Positions 47,795-56,150 of a stretch of 64,000 bases of DNA are shown here, piece after piece. The notes under the pieces were generated by a model. The model did no database searches, had not been told where the DNA came from, and worked only from the letters and a program-made list of their open reading frames with translations. This stretch comes from Cellulomonas sp. Leaf334 (GTDB lineage Bacteria > Actinomycetota > Actinomycetes > Actinomycetales > Cellulomonadaceae), in the NCBI RefSeq assembly GCF_001424195.1, contig NZ_LMOO01000001.1:1098569-1162568 (forward strand), in the 5' to 3' direction. The stretch's first letter is position 1. Every line of letters begins with the position of its first letter. A program made the position numbers and the translations under genes.

Positions 47795-48892
47795 TCAGGT
47801 GGTGACGAGGGTCTGGATCTCGGCGACGGGGATCTCCGCGGTGTAGACGACGGTCTGCGGATCGTCCATCACGGTGTTCACCCCCGGTGTCGCGCTCGAT
47901 GTCCAGGACGCCTGCCACCGCGAGGTCGCGGTCAACGTCACCGTCGGCAGGCTCTGCCCGTCCTTGACGTCCTGGTTCGCGGTCGACCGCATGAACACCA
48001 CCGCACAGTTGGTGGTGGCACCCTCCACCCACGCGGTGCCCGGCGTCCCCTGACAGGTCACCGCATCGGCACCCTCGGCCTCGACCCGCAGCCGGTCGAA
48101 CACCGACGTCACCGTCGCCGACAACCCCGGGATCTGCGCCGTGACCTCCACCTGCAGCACCGGGTTGTCCACCCACACCCACGTGTCCACCCCCACCAGG
48201 GTCGCCCCCGTACCGGCCAGGCGCGGGTTCCACTGCACCACCCCCGCCGGCAGGTCCGTCTCCTCATACGCCAGCTGCGCCAACGACTCCGCAGGGATCA
48301 CCTGCCCGGCCGGTGCCGGCTCACCGTCCAGCACGAACACCACGTCATGCAACGCCCTGAACGCCCGATACCCCGCCTGATAGGCCTCCGCGCTGGGGAA
48401 CCGGTCCAGCACACACGTCGGGTAGAACCAGTGCCCCGCCGGACCAGCCGCCTTCACCAGATAGTCCGGGAACGCCTCGAACTGGTCCTCCTCCGGCAAC
48501 CGGCGCACCAACGAGCTGAACCGCCCACCAGCCGCCCACGCCTGCGCGTACTCCACGCCCGACAAGAACCCCCGATAGAAACACGCCGGAGGCACCACCA
48601 CCGTGCGCCGACCCGAGGCCCCCGACTCCCCACCCCGGATACCCGTACCCGACAGCTCCACACTCACGCGCTCACCATCGGCAGCCGCGTGCACATCTCC
48701 GCTCGCGCTCGGTTCGTCACCGGCATCCCTGGTGTCCCCACAAACCACGGTCACGCACGGCGCCTCGCGCGACGCCGGCGATGTCGACTCCAGCAACGAA
48801 GCTGTGGGCATTGCGCTCGTCGGTGGTGCAGCAAGCCCTCCCAACGAGACGACGATCGCTACTACGACCACCCGACGACGGGCGGTCAGCAC
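47795..48892 (-). CDS. Secreted protein of unknown function
   Basis: This 365-residue protein has a signal peptide (RVVVVAIVVSLGGLAAPPTSA) and a Ser/Ala/Asp-rich region to about 85. The body contains VPPACFYRGFLSGVEYAQAW and a C-terminal beta-rich part with repeated V-x-T elements. No known family was recognised. The GTG at 48892 overlaps the end of the upstream lipoprotein gene by 7 bp, so the two are co-expressed. They are divergent from the WXG100-like operon. A role as surface partner of that operon is inference. Confidence 0.7.
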   Translation of the reverse strand: MLTARRRVVVVAIVVSLGGLAAPPTSAMPTASLLESTSPASREAPCVTVVCGDTRDAGDEPSASGDVHAAADGERVSVELSGTGIRGGESGASGRRTVVVPPACFYRGFLSGVEYAQAWAAGGRFSSLVRRLPEEDQFEAFPDYLVKAAGPAGHWFYPTCVLDRFPSAEAYQAGYRAFRALHDVVFVLDGEPAPAGQVIPAESLAQLAYEETDLPAGVVQWNPRLAGTGATLVGVDTWVWVDNPVLQVEVTAQIPGLSATVTSVFDRLRVEAEGADAVTCQGTPGTAWVEGATTNCAVVFMRSTANQDVKDGQSLPTVTLTATSRWQASWTSSATPGVNTVMDDPQTVVYTAEIPVAEIQTLVTT

Positions 48893-49503
48893 GGTTCGCC
48901 TGAGTTCTCGACGGTCACCACCTGCCAGGGCAGATCCGGCTCTTTGCGTAAGCCTGCGACGACCTTCAGGGCCGACGCGCCCGCTTCCCCTGCAGAGACG
49001 ACGCTGCCGTCCTCATATGTCACCAGCGCGGCCGTCGGATCCTGGCACGTCGTGATGGTCGCGCTTGCCGCGTCAGCCACGACGTCAAGGATCCGCACCC
49101 CGGTCTGACCACTGATCTTCAGATTGCGGCTGGCGTTGCCGTCGACCTGGGTCTGGACGACTCCAACGACCGCAGGGTTGGCGACCGCAGGAATCAGGTC
49201 CGAGACCGCGCCTTCGGTCGTGGAGCGCCAGAACTCGACCTCGAACAGCGTGTACAGGTCCAGGGCGGCTCGGGCGTCCCCGGTGACGTCGGGCAGGTTC
49301 TCGAACTGGATCCCGAGCGCGGCGTCGGACCGGTCCATCGGCCCGGTCGCGGTGGGGGTCGGAGTCGGTGTCGGGGTAGGCGCCGCAGTCGACGCGGCGC
49401 TGGTGGGAGCGGTCGTCGGCGCGGGTGCCTCGCTCGTGCACCCGGCGAGCAGGAGCACGGCGGCGCAGCCGAGTGCGGCGGTCGTGCGGACGGTCGGTCG
49501 CAT
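48886..49503 (-). CDS. Lipoprotein with Thr/Pro-rich linker, unknown function
   Basis: This 205-residue protein has a lipoprotein signal ending in LLLAGCTS and a long Thr/Pro/Ala linker including TPTPTPTPTATG. A globular domain of about 145 residues follows, with LGIQFENLPDVTGDARAALDL, possibly an NTF2-like fold. The C-terminus ends in Cys. The gene overlaps the secreted-protein gene. A TACCGT element at 49539-49544 could be its -10. AGGGGG precedes the ATG. The function is unknown. Confidence 0.72.
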   Translation of the reverse strand: MRPTVRTTAALGCAAVLLLAGCTSEAPAPTTAPTSAASTAAPTPTPTPTPTATGPMDRSDAALGIQFENLPDVTGDARAALDLYTLFEVEFWRSTTEGAVSDLIPAVANPAVVGVVQTQVDGNASRNLKISGQTGVRILDVVADAASATITTCQDPTAALVTYEDGSVVSAGEAGASALKVVAGLRKEPDLPWQVVTVENSGEPC

Positions 49504-49569
49504 GCGGTGGGCCCCCTGCTGGTCCGGTTTGTCCGGTGACGGTAGCGAAGCAGCCCATCGTGCACGGGT

Positions 49570-49654
49570 CTGTCCACGAACGAACGCCGTTGTCCACAGG
49601 ACTGGACCCCGGGCCGCGTCCCGCTCGCACGTGACCGTGTCTTTGTGTGGATAA
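49570..49654. promoter_or_regulatory. Cluster of DnaA-box-like sites in a divergent promoter
   Basis: TTGTCCACA at 49590-49598 is an exact match to the actinobacterial DnaA box. TGTGGATAA at 49646-49654 reads TTATCCACA on the other strand, also a consensus box. A weaker CTGTCCACG lies at 49570-49578. They lie between the lipoprotein gene and the WXG100-like gene, and not beside dnaA or dnaN. Confidence 0.5.
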
Positions 49655-49681
49655 CTCCCCCGCGGCCGATTCTGACTCCGC

Positions 49682-49687
49682 TAAGGT
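49682..49687 (+). promoter_or_regulatory. -10 element of the WXG100-like operon
   Basis: TAAGGT would start transcription near 49694. The short leader then carries AGGAGGTGATC, an unusually full match to the 3' end of 16S rRNA, about 8 nt before the ATG at 49723. Confidence 0.45.
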
Positions 49688-49722
49688 CCACCCGGACGAA
49701 TCGGACAGGAGGTGATCGGACC

Positions 49723-50082
49723 ATGAGCTGGGAGCCTGCAGCGCCGGACCTGCGCGACAACGGTCACAAGATCCTGCTGGCCCGCGCCAGGGACCGTCTG
49801 GATGAGCTGCTCACAGAGACGCGGAGCTGGGACGGGAGCCCACTGCGACACGTCCGTGTGCAGGTCGCATCGTTCTGGTCCGGTCAGGCATGTCGCCCGT
49901 TCCTGGAGTCACTGAACGTCGCAGACTCGACGTGGCGGGCTGCAGTGCTGGAGCTGCACCTGGCCACCGAGGAGCAGGTCCGAGCCGAGGACGACCTGAT
50001 CGACGTCGCCAACCGACCGCACGAGGCCTGGAAGACGGATGGCGCCCGACTTGCCCAGCACGCGCGGTGGGGCAGCCGCTGA
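49723..50082 (+). CDS. WXG100-like small helical protein
   Basis: This 119-residue protein has no signal peptide. It is predicted to be two long helices joined at FWSGQACRPFLESL, which resembles the W-x-G turn of WXG100/ESX substrates. A hydrophobic face and acidic second helix (EEQVRAEDDLIDVAN) are also typical. It would form a helical hairpin and could be a type VII secretion substrate or partner of the next protein. The ribosome-binding site AGGAGGTGATC is very strong. The stop overlaps the next start (TGATG). A database profile would be needed to confirm the family. Confidence 0.6.
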   Translation: MSWEPAAPDLRDNGHKILLARARDRLDELLTETRSWDGSPLRHVRVQVASFWSGQACRPFLESLNVADSTWRAAVLELHLATEEQVRAEDDLIDVANRPHEAWKTDGARLAQHARWGSR

Positions 50083-52007
50083 TGGCCGTGGTGTCGATGG
50101 ACGCCCAGGCGATGCGCGATGCCGCCGCCCGGATGGATCGGTTCGTCGAGGACGCCCGCGAGGGATGGCCGAGGGCAAGAGGCGCGGCGAACTGGGCGAT
50201 GCTGCCGACCTCACGCACCGACCTGGTCCTGGCGGAGCAGCTGGACGAAGTCGTCCGGCTGCGGCGCGAGCTGTGCACCCGGATCGACCTCATCGAGCTG
50301 GTCGACGAGGTGAGCCTAGGCCGGCCCTCCGGAGGCATGGTGACCATCGAGATGCCCGACGGCGACTCGATGTACCAGGTCCGACGTGCTATCGGATCAC
50401 ACCTGGCAAGGGCCGTCGGATCGCTGGACACCGGCTCGACCGCCGCGGTGCAGGAGCTCGTGACCCGACTGGCCGGCTACGCCGACGACGGTGTCGCCAT
50501 GGCGGCGTTCTACGAGGAGCTCGGAGCACACGATCTCCTCGAGGTGATGAAGCGCGCGGCGCTCTCGCCGACCGACGGGACGCTGGCCGTGCTGGAGGAC
50601 CTCAAGCGCGGCTTGCACGCCGCCGACGGCGAGTGGAACGACGAGCATCGGCGACGGTTCGCAGGGCTGCTCGTCGACGCGGCCACCGACCACGAGATCT
50701 CGCCGACCAGCGCGTCGCACTTCTCGTCGGCGCTGGCCTACCTGCTGCATGACTCGACGTACTCCTCGACGTTCTTGTCGACGACCGCCGAGTTCCTCGA
50801 CACCGCCGAACGCTCCGCGCCGGTCTCGGACGGCCGCTGGACGGTCGACCCACTCGGAGTGGACGCCTGGGCACGCCTCTATCCCGCGGATGCGGCGATC
50901 GCGACCTGGGACCCGGTGACCTCGCTGATGACAGCCCTGGCGAACGACCCGGACCAGGCACTGGCGTTCTTCTCCGGCCCCGAACGCGACGCCAGGTTCG
51001 TCCACTACCTGCGGGACCGCCCTTGGCACGGCGACGACTTCGACGCCATCGCCGCAGCGGTGGACAGCGCCGCCACGACCTTCCACACCGTGGGCGACCC
51101 CCGTGCACGCGACGCGGCGTGGGTCGCATCGGCCACCGTCTGGTACTTCGGCGAGCGTCCGTACATCGGCGAGGCGGGGAAAGACTCGTTGGGGCACCTG
51201 CTCGCGCACCACGTAGCCAGCATCGAGCGCACTGCAAAGCTCGGCGAAGGAGCGCTAGGGACGTGGGCGCCGCTCGACGACATTGCTGCAACGTCTCCGC
51301 CCGCCAGCGCGAACTTCGAGAACGCGCGCCTGCGATCCGTGCTCGGCGCCGTTCTGACCCACGAGACAGCTCTCACCCACGTGCGCCGAGCCGTGAACGG
51401 CTACACCGGCGCACGCCTGGCCGACAGTGCTCGGGGGGTTGACGACCAGTACGCATCTGATGGCACTGGAGCGTTCCTCGATGCAACGAAGGACGTCGCA
51501 ACGCTCAACGGGTATCTGCTGGGAGCGATGAACGCCGGCAAGGAAGCCCAGACGGGAGAACAGGTCGAGAGCGTGCGCGCGTTCGTCGGCTTCGCAAAGG
51601 ACCTGGCCGGAATGTTGCCCCCTGGGGGTCAGGCGCTCACCTGGGTCGCGGGCAGCGTGCTCGACCACGCATCTGCGGGCGGCGACTCGACATGGCCCGA
51701 CGCCGCAGCCCGCGTCAAGGACGAATCGGCGACCGCGGAGTTCATCCTGCAGCGCGAGATCCAGGTCGCCGTAGGGGTCTCGCTCATCGAAGCCGGCAAG
51801 CAACTGCCGCACGGTGACGGGATTGACCCCGCCGTCTACCCCTGGAACACCCATCGCCGATTCGACCGAGGCACTCTCAACCAGCCGGAGGTGATGGAGA
51901 GATTCGCCGAGTGGGCACCTAGCCAAGGGCTCCAGAACTTCGTTGAAACCGACATCGTCGTCAACCTAGGCACCGGCTACGATCGCGGGCACGGAGACAT
52001 CAAGTGA
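50082..52007 (+). CDS. Large protein of the WXG100-like operon, possibly DUF6571-type
   Basis: This 641-residue protein has no signal peptide. The first ~100 residues are helical (MDAQAMRDAAARMDRFVEDA) and could pair with the upstream WXG100-like protein. The middle part has PDQALAFFSGPERDARFVHYL, resembling actinobacterial proteins I recall as DUF6571. The C-terminal ~130 residues are less GC-biased in codon use than the rest and end HGDIK. A secreted effector is possible, but no toxin motif or catalytic residue was recognised. The ATG at 50082 overlaps the upstream stop, and a lipoprotein gene follows with overlap. Confidence 0.6.
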   Translation: MAVVSMDAQAMRDAAARMDRFVEDAREGWPRARGAANWAMLPTSRTDLVLAEQLDEVVRLRRELCTRIDLIELVDEVSLGRPSGGMVTIEMPDGDSMYQVRRAIGSHLARAVGSLDTGSTAAVQELVTRLAGYADDGVAMAAFYEELGAHDLLEVMKRAALSPTDGTLAVLEDLKRGLHAADGEWNDEHRRRFAGLLVDAATDHEISPTSASHFSSALAYLLHDSTYSSTFLSTTAEFLDTAERSAPVSDGRWTVDPLGVDAWARLYPADAAIATWDPVTSLMTALANDPDQALAFFSGPERDARFVHYLRDRPWHGDDFDAIAAAVDSAATTFHTVGDPRARDAAWVASATVWYFGERPYIGEAGKDSLGHLLAHHVASIERTAKLGEGALGTWAPLDDIAATSPPASANFENARLRSVLGAVLTHETALTHVRRAVNGYTGARLADSARGVDDQYASDGTGAFLDATKDVATLNGYLLGAMNAGKEAQTGEQVESVRAFVGFAKDLAGMLPPGGQALTWVAGSVLDHASAGGDSTWPDAAARVKDESATAEFILQREIQVAVGVSLIEAGKQLPHGDGIDPAVYPWNTHRRFDRGTLNQPEVMERFAEWAPSQGLQNFVETDIVVNLGTGYDRGHGDIK

Positions 52008-52555
52008 TGAGGGACTCACTAGCCGCCACGGCACTGGTTGGCGTCGCCCTGACTGTGGCTCTGACGTCCTGCACCACCCCGGACACGAGCCCTGTACCGA
52101 CAACCGCCGAGCCGCCATGGGCGTGCGACGGTGTGCCGCGCACCTCGGTCGAGCTCCTCATGGGCGGGCCGATCGCGGTCGACCAGGGTGGCGGGTGGGA
52201 GGGCTCGACGATGGTGTGCACCATCCACGGCGCGCGCGGAGGCGGGAGCTCGATGACCGTGACCTGGGACAGCACGAGGGGCCGGAGCGGCGGGGATGAG
52301 ATCGCTGCCGCAGTCGGCGGGCTCGAGGGCGCAGAGGAAGTCATCTCCCCCGCCCCAGGCAGCGGGTTCGTCAAAGAACGCGAGGACGGCGCCGTCGCGT
52401 GGTGGGTCTGCGAGAGCACCATGGTCATCGTGCGGCCAGGCCTGGTCGATGTCGACGGACGGAATCTTGTCGACGACACCCGCAACCTGCTGGTGTCCAT
52501 CTTGCCGTGGGCATGCGACGGAGAACCGGTGCCGTCCGCCGACACATCACCGTAG
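52007..52555 (+). CDS. Lipoprotein, possible partner or immunity protein
   Basis: This 182-residue protein has a lipoprotein signal ending in VALTSCTT. The mature domain contains ACDGVPRTSVELLMGGP and a second PWACDGEP near the end, so two of its Cys lie in similar Trp-Ala-Cys-Asp settings. It overlaps the preceding stop codon (TGATGA); a GTG at 52004 is an equally close start. Its position after the large protein fits an immunity or surface-anchoring role, which is only inferred. No family was recognised. Confidence 0.65.
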   Translation: MRDSLAATALVGVALTVALTSCTTPDTSPVPTTAEPPWACDGVPRTSVELLMGGPIAVDQGGGWEGSTMVCTIHGARGGGSSMTVTWDSTRGRSGGDEIAAAVGGLEGAEEVISPAPGSGFVKEREDGAVAWWVCESTMVIVRPGLVDVDGRNLVDDTRNLLVSILPWACDGEPVPSADTSP

Positions 52556-52670
52556 GAACCCTTAGGCGCAGGCGGGGTCTGCCCATCCACGCGCGAGCGG
52601 GCTGCAGATTGGCCGGTGCGCTTACCCTTCGGGTCCTTTGCGTGTTTCGGCTCTGCGAGAGTTCCGATGC

Positions 52671-53672
52671 TCAGCCCTTGACCGCTCCCCCCAGTCCGGC
52701 GCCGCGCAGGAACATGCGTTGGAAGACGAGGAACAGGACGATCGGGATCAGGGTGGAGATGGCCAGGGCGGCCATGAGGACGCCCTTGTCGGTGGTCGCC
52801 TCGATGGACGGCAGCCGGACGGACAGGGGCTGCAGGTCGGGGTTGCGCAGGACCAGGAGCGGCCAGAGGAAGTCCTTCCAGGACGCGATGACGGCGAAGA
52901 TCGAGACGACGCCGAGGATCGGCTTGCTCATGGGCAGCACGATCGACCAGAACAAGCGGTAGGGCCCGGCGCCGTCGACGCGGGCGGCCTCGAATACCTC
53001 GCGCGGGAGGTTGTCGAAGAACCGCTGGACGAGCACCACGTTGAACGCGCTGGCGCCGGCGGGGAGCCAGACGCCCCAGAACGAGTTGACCAGGGACGTG
53101 TGGAAGACCGGGGTGTCTAGGACGGTCAGGTAGAGCGGCACGAGGAGCACGACCGCGGGGACGAACAGCGTGGCCAGGACGGCTGCCTGCAGCGCGCGGG
53201 CGTAGCGAGGTCGCAGCACGGAGAGCAGGTAGCCGCCGGTCGTCGCGACGAGGATCTGGCTGAACCAGGCGCCGGCGGCGAGCACGATGGTGTTGACGAA
53301 GTACTTGCTGACCTGGACGTCGTTCCACGCCTCGCTGAGGTTCGACCAGGCGATGCCGTTGGGGAAGATCGCCATCGGGGTGCGCAGGATGTCCTGCGTG
53401 GGCGTGACGGCGAACTTGGCGAGCAGCAGGAGCGGGCCGACGCACCAGACGACGAGCAGGACCAGCAGCAGCCAGTGCGATGTGCCGAGGGACCACTTCA
53501 CGGAGGGGCGGCGCCAGTCGGAGACGGAGACCGCGCTGCGGTCGTCACCGTCGTCGGACCGGGCCTTCCGGCGTACGCGGGTGACGGCATCGCGCGTTGC
53601 CGGGGCCTCGCTGGGAGCGGCGTCGAGCACGGTCGGCGGGCTGGCGGGCCCGAGGGGCGAGGTCGTCGTCAC
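52671..53672 (-). CDS. Sugar ABC transporter permease (MalG-type)
   Basis: This 333-residue CUT1 permease has six transmembrane helices after a tail of about 70 residues. The EAA loop is visible as EVFEAARVDGAGPYRLFWSI and the C-terminus ends GAGLGGAVKG. It is the last gene of an operon that starts with a GH13 glucosidase. It overlaps the upstream permease by 4 bp (GTGA). Together they import an alpha-glucoside or related sugar, judged from the glucosidase and the MalR-like regulator. Confidence 0.85.
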   Translation of the reverse strand: MTTTSPLGPASPPTVLDAAPSEAPATRDAVTRVRRKARSDDGDDRSAVSVSDWRRPSVKWSLGTSHWLLLVLLVVWCVGPLLLLAKFAVTPTQDILRTPMAIFPNGIAWSNLSEAWNDVQVSKYFVNTIVLAAGAWFSQILVATTGGYLLSVLRPRYARALQAAVLATLFVPAVVLLVPLYLTVLDTPVFHTSLVNSFWGVWLPAGASAFNVVLVQRFFDNLPREVFEAARVDGAGPYRLFWSIVLPMSKPILGVVSIFAVIASWKDFLWPLLVLRNPDLQPLSVRLPSIEATTDKGVLMAALAISTLIPIVLFLVFQRMFLRGAGLGGAVKG

Positions 53673-54595
53673 GAGGTGCTCCAACGGCGGGTCAGACGGA
53701 AGTACACGAGGGACATGACGGCGAGGAACACGGCGAGGAGCAGGCTGAGGGCCGTGGCTTCCCCGTAGTTGCCGCCGAGGCTGTTGCCGAACGCGTAGCG
53801 GTAGATGAGCAGCAGGATCGTGACGGTCGCGTTGGCCGGGCCGCCGCCGGTGAACAGGTAGGGCTCGAGGAAGACCTGCGCGGTCCCGATGACCTGCAGG
53901 ATCAGCGTGATGAACAGGACCCCGCGCAGCTGGGGCACCAGGACGTGCCAGACCTTGCGCCGGACACCGGCGCCGTCGACCTCGGCCGCGTCGTACAGCT
54001 CGGGCGGGACCGCCGTGAGTGCGGCGAGGTAGATGATCACGGTGCCACCGGCCGCGGCCCACGTGGCTTCGAGGACGAGCGAGGGCATCGCCATCGTCAT
54101 GCTCTGCAGCCACGGTTGGGGTGGGATGCCGACCCAGCCGAGGATCGTGTTGAACACGCCCTCGGGCCGGGGGTCGTAGAAGAACTTCCACAGCAGGACC
54201 GCCACGACGGGTGGCACGACGACCGGCAGGTAGGCGAGCGCCGAGTAGAGGCCCTTCGCCCGGCGGACCTCGCGCATAAGCACGGCGGCGACGAGCGGGA
54301 TGGGGTAGCCGAACACGAGCGCGAGCAGCGCGAACCAGAGGGTGTTGCGCGTCGCGACGGGTAGCAGGGGGTCTGCGAAGACGTTCTGGAAGTTCTGCAG
54401 GCCCACCCACGACGTCGTGATGAGGTTCGTCTTCTGGAAGCTCATCACGACCGCGCGGACGATCGGCAGCCACGAGAACACGCCGAAGATCAGGAGCAGG
54501 GGCAGGGCGAACACGAGCGCGCTCAGCCCGCCCCCGCGCACCCAGGTGAGCGGGGTGCGGCGGTGTCTGCGCAGGACGACGTCGTCCGTGGTCAT
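53669..54595 (-). CDS. Sugar ABC transporter permease (MalF-type)
   Basis: This 308-residue CUT1 permease has six transmembrane helices. The first is in LSALVFALPLLLIFGVFSWL. The EAA loop is visible as ELYDAAEVDGAGVRRKVWHV. It forms a heterodimer with the next gene product. It begins 79 bp after the binding-protein gene, beyond a long hairpin. A separate ATPase gene is absent, so a shared MsiK-like ATPase is expected. Confidence 0.85.
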   Translation of the reverse strand: MTTDDVVLRRHRRTPLTWVRGGGLSALVFALPLLLIFGVFSWLPIVRAVVMSFQKTNLITTSWVGLQNFQNVFADPLLPVATRNTLWFALLALVFGYPIPLVAAVLMREVRRAKGLYSALAYLPVVVPPVVAVLLWKFFYDPRPEGVFNTILGWVGIPPQPWLQSMTMAMPSLVLEATWAAAGGTVIIYLAALTAVPPELYDAAEVDGAGVRRKVWHVLVPQLRGVLFITLILQVIGTAQVFLEPYLFTGGGPANATVTILLLIYRYAFGNSLGGNYGEATALSLLLAVFLAVMSLVYFRLTRRWSTS

Positions 54596-54633
54596 CTAGG
54601 GCCTTCCTCCGGGGGTGCGGACGGTCGAGCGAC

Positions 54634-54667
54634 GGTGCCCGGCCGGGACGCTCCCCGGCCGGGCACC
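54634..54667 (-). terminator. Intercistronic hairpin between binding-protein and permease genes
   Basis: GGTGCCCGGCCGGG and CCCGGCCGGGCACC form a perfect 14-bp stem with a 6-nt loop and no T-tract. It holds the same position as the hairpin between cebE and cebF, and likely lowers permease expression relative to the binding protein. Confidence 0.75.
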
Positions 54668-54674
54668 GCGGTTC

Positions 54675-56048
54675 CTACTGGTCGAGCAGCGCCTGACCCT
54701 GGGTGTTCGCGGTCTCGAGCAGGGCGTCGATGTCGGCGTTCTGGTCGGTGAGGACAGCCTGGACGATCGGGAAGAGCAGCGCGTAGGTGTCCTGGGTGGA
54801 CGCGCTGATCTCACCGATGCTGGGCTGCGTGAACATCACGTCCGTGTAGCCCTTCATGTTGTCGAGCGGGACGTTGACGTAGTCCTTGACCCACTCCAGC
54901 GACGTCGCGTACTGCTCCTCGCTGAAGATCGGCAGCACCGGGGTGCCCACGGCCTGGCCGTTCTCGTTGCGGAGCTGGGCGTCGGCCACGGCCTGGTCCT
55001 GGTCGAGCATCTTGGACAGGTACCAGAAGTCGATCCACTTGACCGCTGCGTCCTTCTGCGCGTCGGTCGACTCCTGGGTCACCGCGGCGAGCGTCCCACC
55101 GGTCAGCGCACCGCCACCGTTCGACGACGGGATGGCCGTGAGGCCGTAGCCCCAGTCCTCGGTCATGCCGTTGTTCTCGACGAGCGCGTTGTAGACGTCC
55201 GAGCCGGACGTGTACATGGCGAGCTGGCCGCCGGCGAACGCCTCGTTGATCTCACCCCAGCCGAGGTCGGTGCGCGGCAGGATCGAGTTGTCCGTGAAGC
55301 GCAGGTCGTGCAGCCACTGCAGGTGGTCCTTGACGGCCGGGTCGTCCAGCGTGGCGACGTACTCGTCGCCGTCCTGCTCCTGGATGACGCCGCCGCGCGA
55401 GTTCGCCGCGGCGGCCAGCTGCCAGCCGCCGGCGTTGTCGAGCGCCATCGTCGCGTAGCCCGCGACCCCCGTGGCGTCGTGGATGGTCTTGGCGTACTCG
55501 CGGACCTCGTCCCACGTCGTCGGCGGCTGGTCGGGGTCGAGACCGGCCTGCTCGAACAGGTTCCGGTTGTAGTGCAGCGCGACGCCGTAGATGGACTTGG
55601 CGGGGATCGCGTACACCTTGCCGTCCGAGCCCGTCCCGGACTCGAGCAGGTTCTCGTTGAAGTCGTCGGCGAAGGACAGGGAGTCGAACTCCGCGGAGAT
55701 GTCGGCCAGCTGGCCGTTCTCGATGAGCGTCTTGGCGTCGGTCAGCGGGATCTCGAACACATTCGGCAGCGTGCCTCCGGCCAGCTGCGCGGAGAACGTC
55801 GACGCGAGCCAGTTGTACTCCTCGGGCTCCACGTCGATGTCCGGGTTCGCCTCCTCGAACTCCGCGACGCGCGCGTTCAGCGCGTCGACGGCTTCCGTCT
55901 CGGCGCCGGGCTGGAGTCCGGCGACCGTGATGGTGACCTTGCCGTCGGACTCCTCGCCCGACGGCTCGTCGTCCGTGCTGCACGCGGCCAGCAGGCCGAG
56001 CGAGAGCACACCGGCCATGGCGAGCGCGGTGGTGCGTGAGGACCTCAT
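54675..56048 (-). CDS. Sugar ABC transporter substrate-binding lipoprotein
   Basis: This 457-residue lipoprotein has a signal ending in LGLLAACST and an acidic linker. The body is a type 1 sugar-binding fold with LNARVAEFEEANPDIDVEPE near the N-terminus and VYAIPAKSIYGVALHYNRNL in the middle. It would bind maltodextrin or another alpha-glucoside. This is inferred from the MalR-like gene and GH13 enzyme in the same locus. I chose the ATG at 56048, which has GGAG 6 nt upstream, and not the GTG at 56054, which overlaps that site. Confidence 0.85.
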   Translation of the reverse strand: MRSSRTTALAMAGVLSLGLLAACSTDDEPSGEESDGKVTITVAGLQPGAETEAVDALNARVAEFEEANPDIDVEPEEYNWLASTFSAQLAGGTLPNVFEIPLTDAKTLIENGQLADISAEFDSLSFADDFNENLLESGTGSDGKVYAIPAKSIYGVALHYNRNLFEQAGLDPDQPPTTWDEVREYAKTIHDATGVAGYATMALDNAGGWQLAAAANSRGGVIQEQDGDEYVATLDDPAVKDHLQWLHDLRFTDNSILPRTDLGWGEINEAFAGGQLAMYTSGSDVYNALVENNGMTEDWGYGLTAIPSSNGGGALTGGTLAAVTQESTDAQKDAAVKWIDFWYLSKMLDQDQAVADAQLRNENGQAVGTPVLPIFSEEQYATSLEWVKDYVNVPLDNMKGYTDVMFTQPSIGEISASTQDTYALLFPIVQAVLTDQNADIDALLETANTQGQALLDQ

Positions 56049-56111
56049 CGTCACTCCTTCGTGAGGGAACGCGCCGGACGGGGTGCCAGGTCGCGATCGG
56101 GTGCTGCAGGT

Positions 56112-56137
56112 GGATGGTGCAGTCGGGATGGTGCAGT
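56112..56137. repeat. Two 12-bp direct repeats in the binding-protein leader
   Basis: GGATGGTGCAGT occurs at 56112-56123 and 56126-56137, with a 14-bp period. It lies in the 102-bp gap between the GH13 gene and the binding-protein gene. On the coding strand it reads ACTGCACCATCC, and CTGCAG follows nearby. The TGCA cores recall the CTTGCAG half-sites of MalR, so a second regulated promoter is possible. Confidence 0.45.
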
Positions 56138-56150
56138 GGTTGGGTGCCAG

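Noticed and set aside
49570-49654. Chromosomal replication origin
   Set aside because: There is no dnaA, dnaN, gyrB or AT-rich unwinding region nearby, and only two strong boxes are present.
52556-52670. Possible gene remnant reading past the permease stop on the minus strand
   Set aside because: The read-through peptide (GLSIGTLAEPKHAKDPKG and beyond) looks protein-like, but it is short, has no start and matches nothing I know. I treat it as ordinary intergenic DNA between convergent genes.
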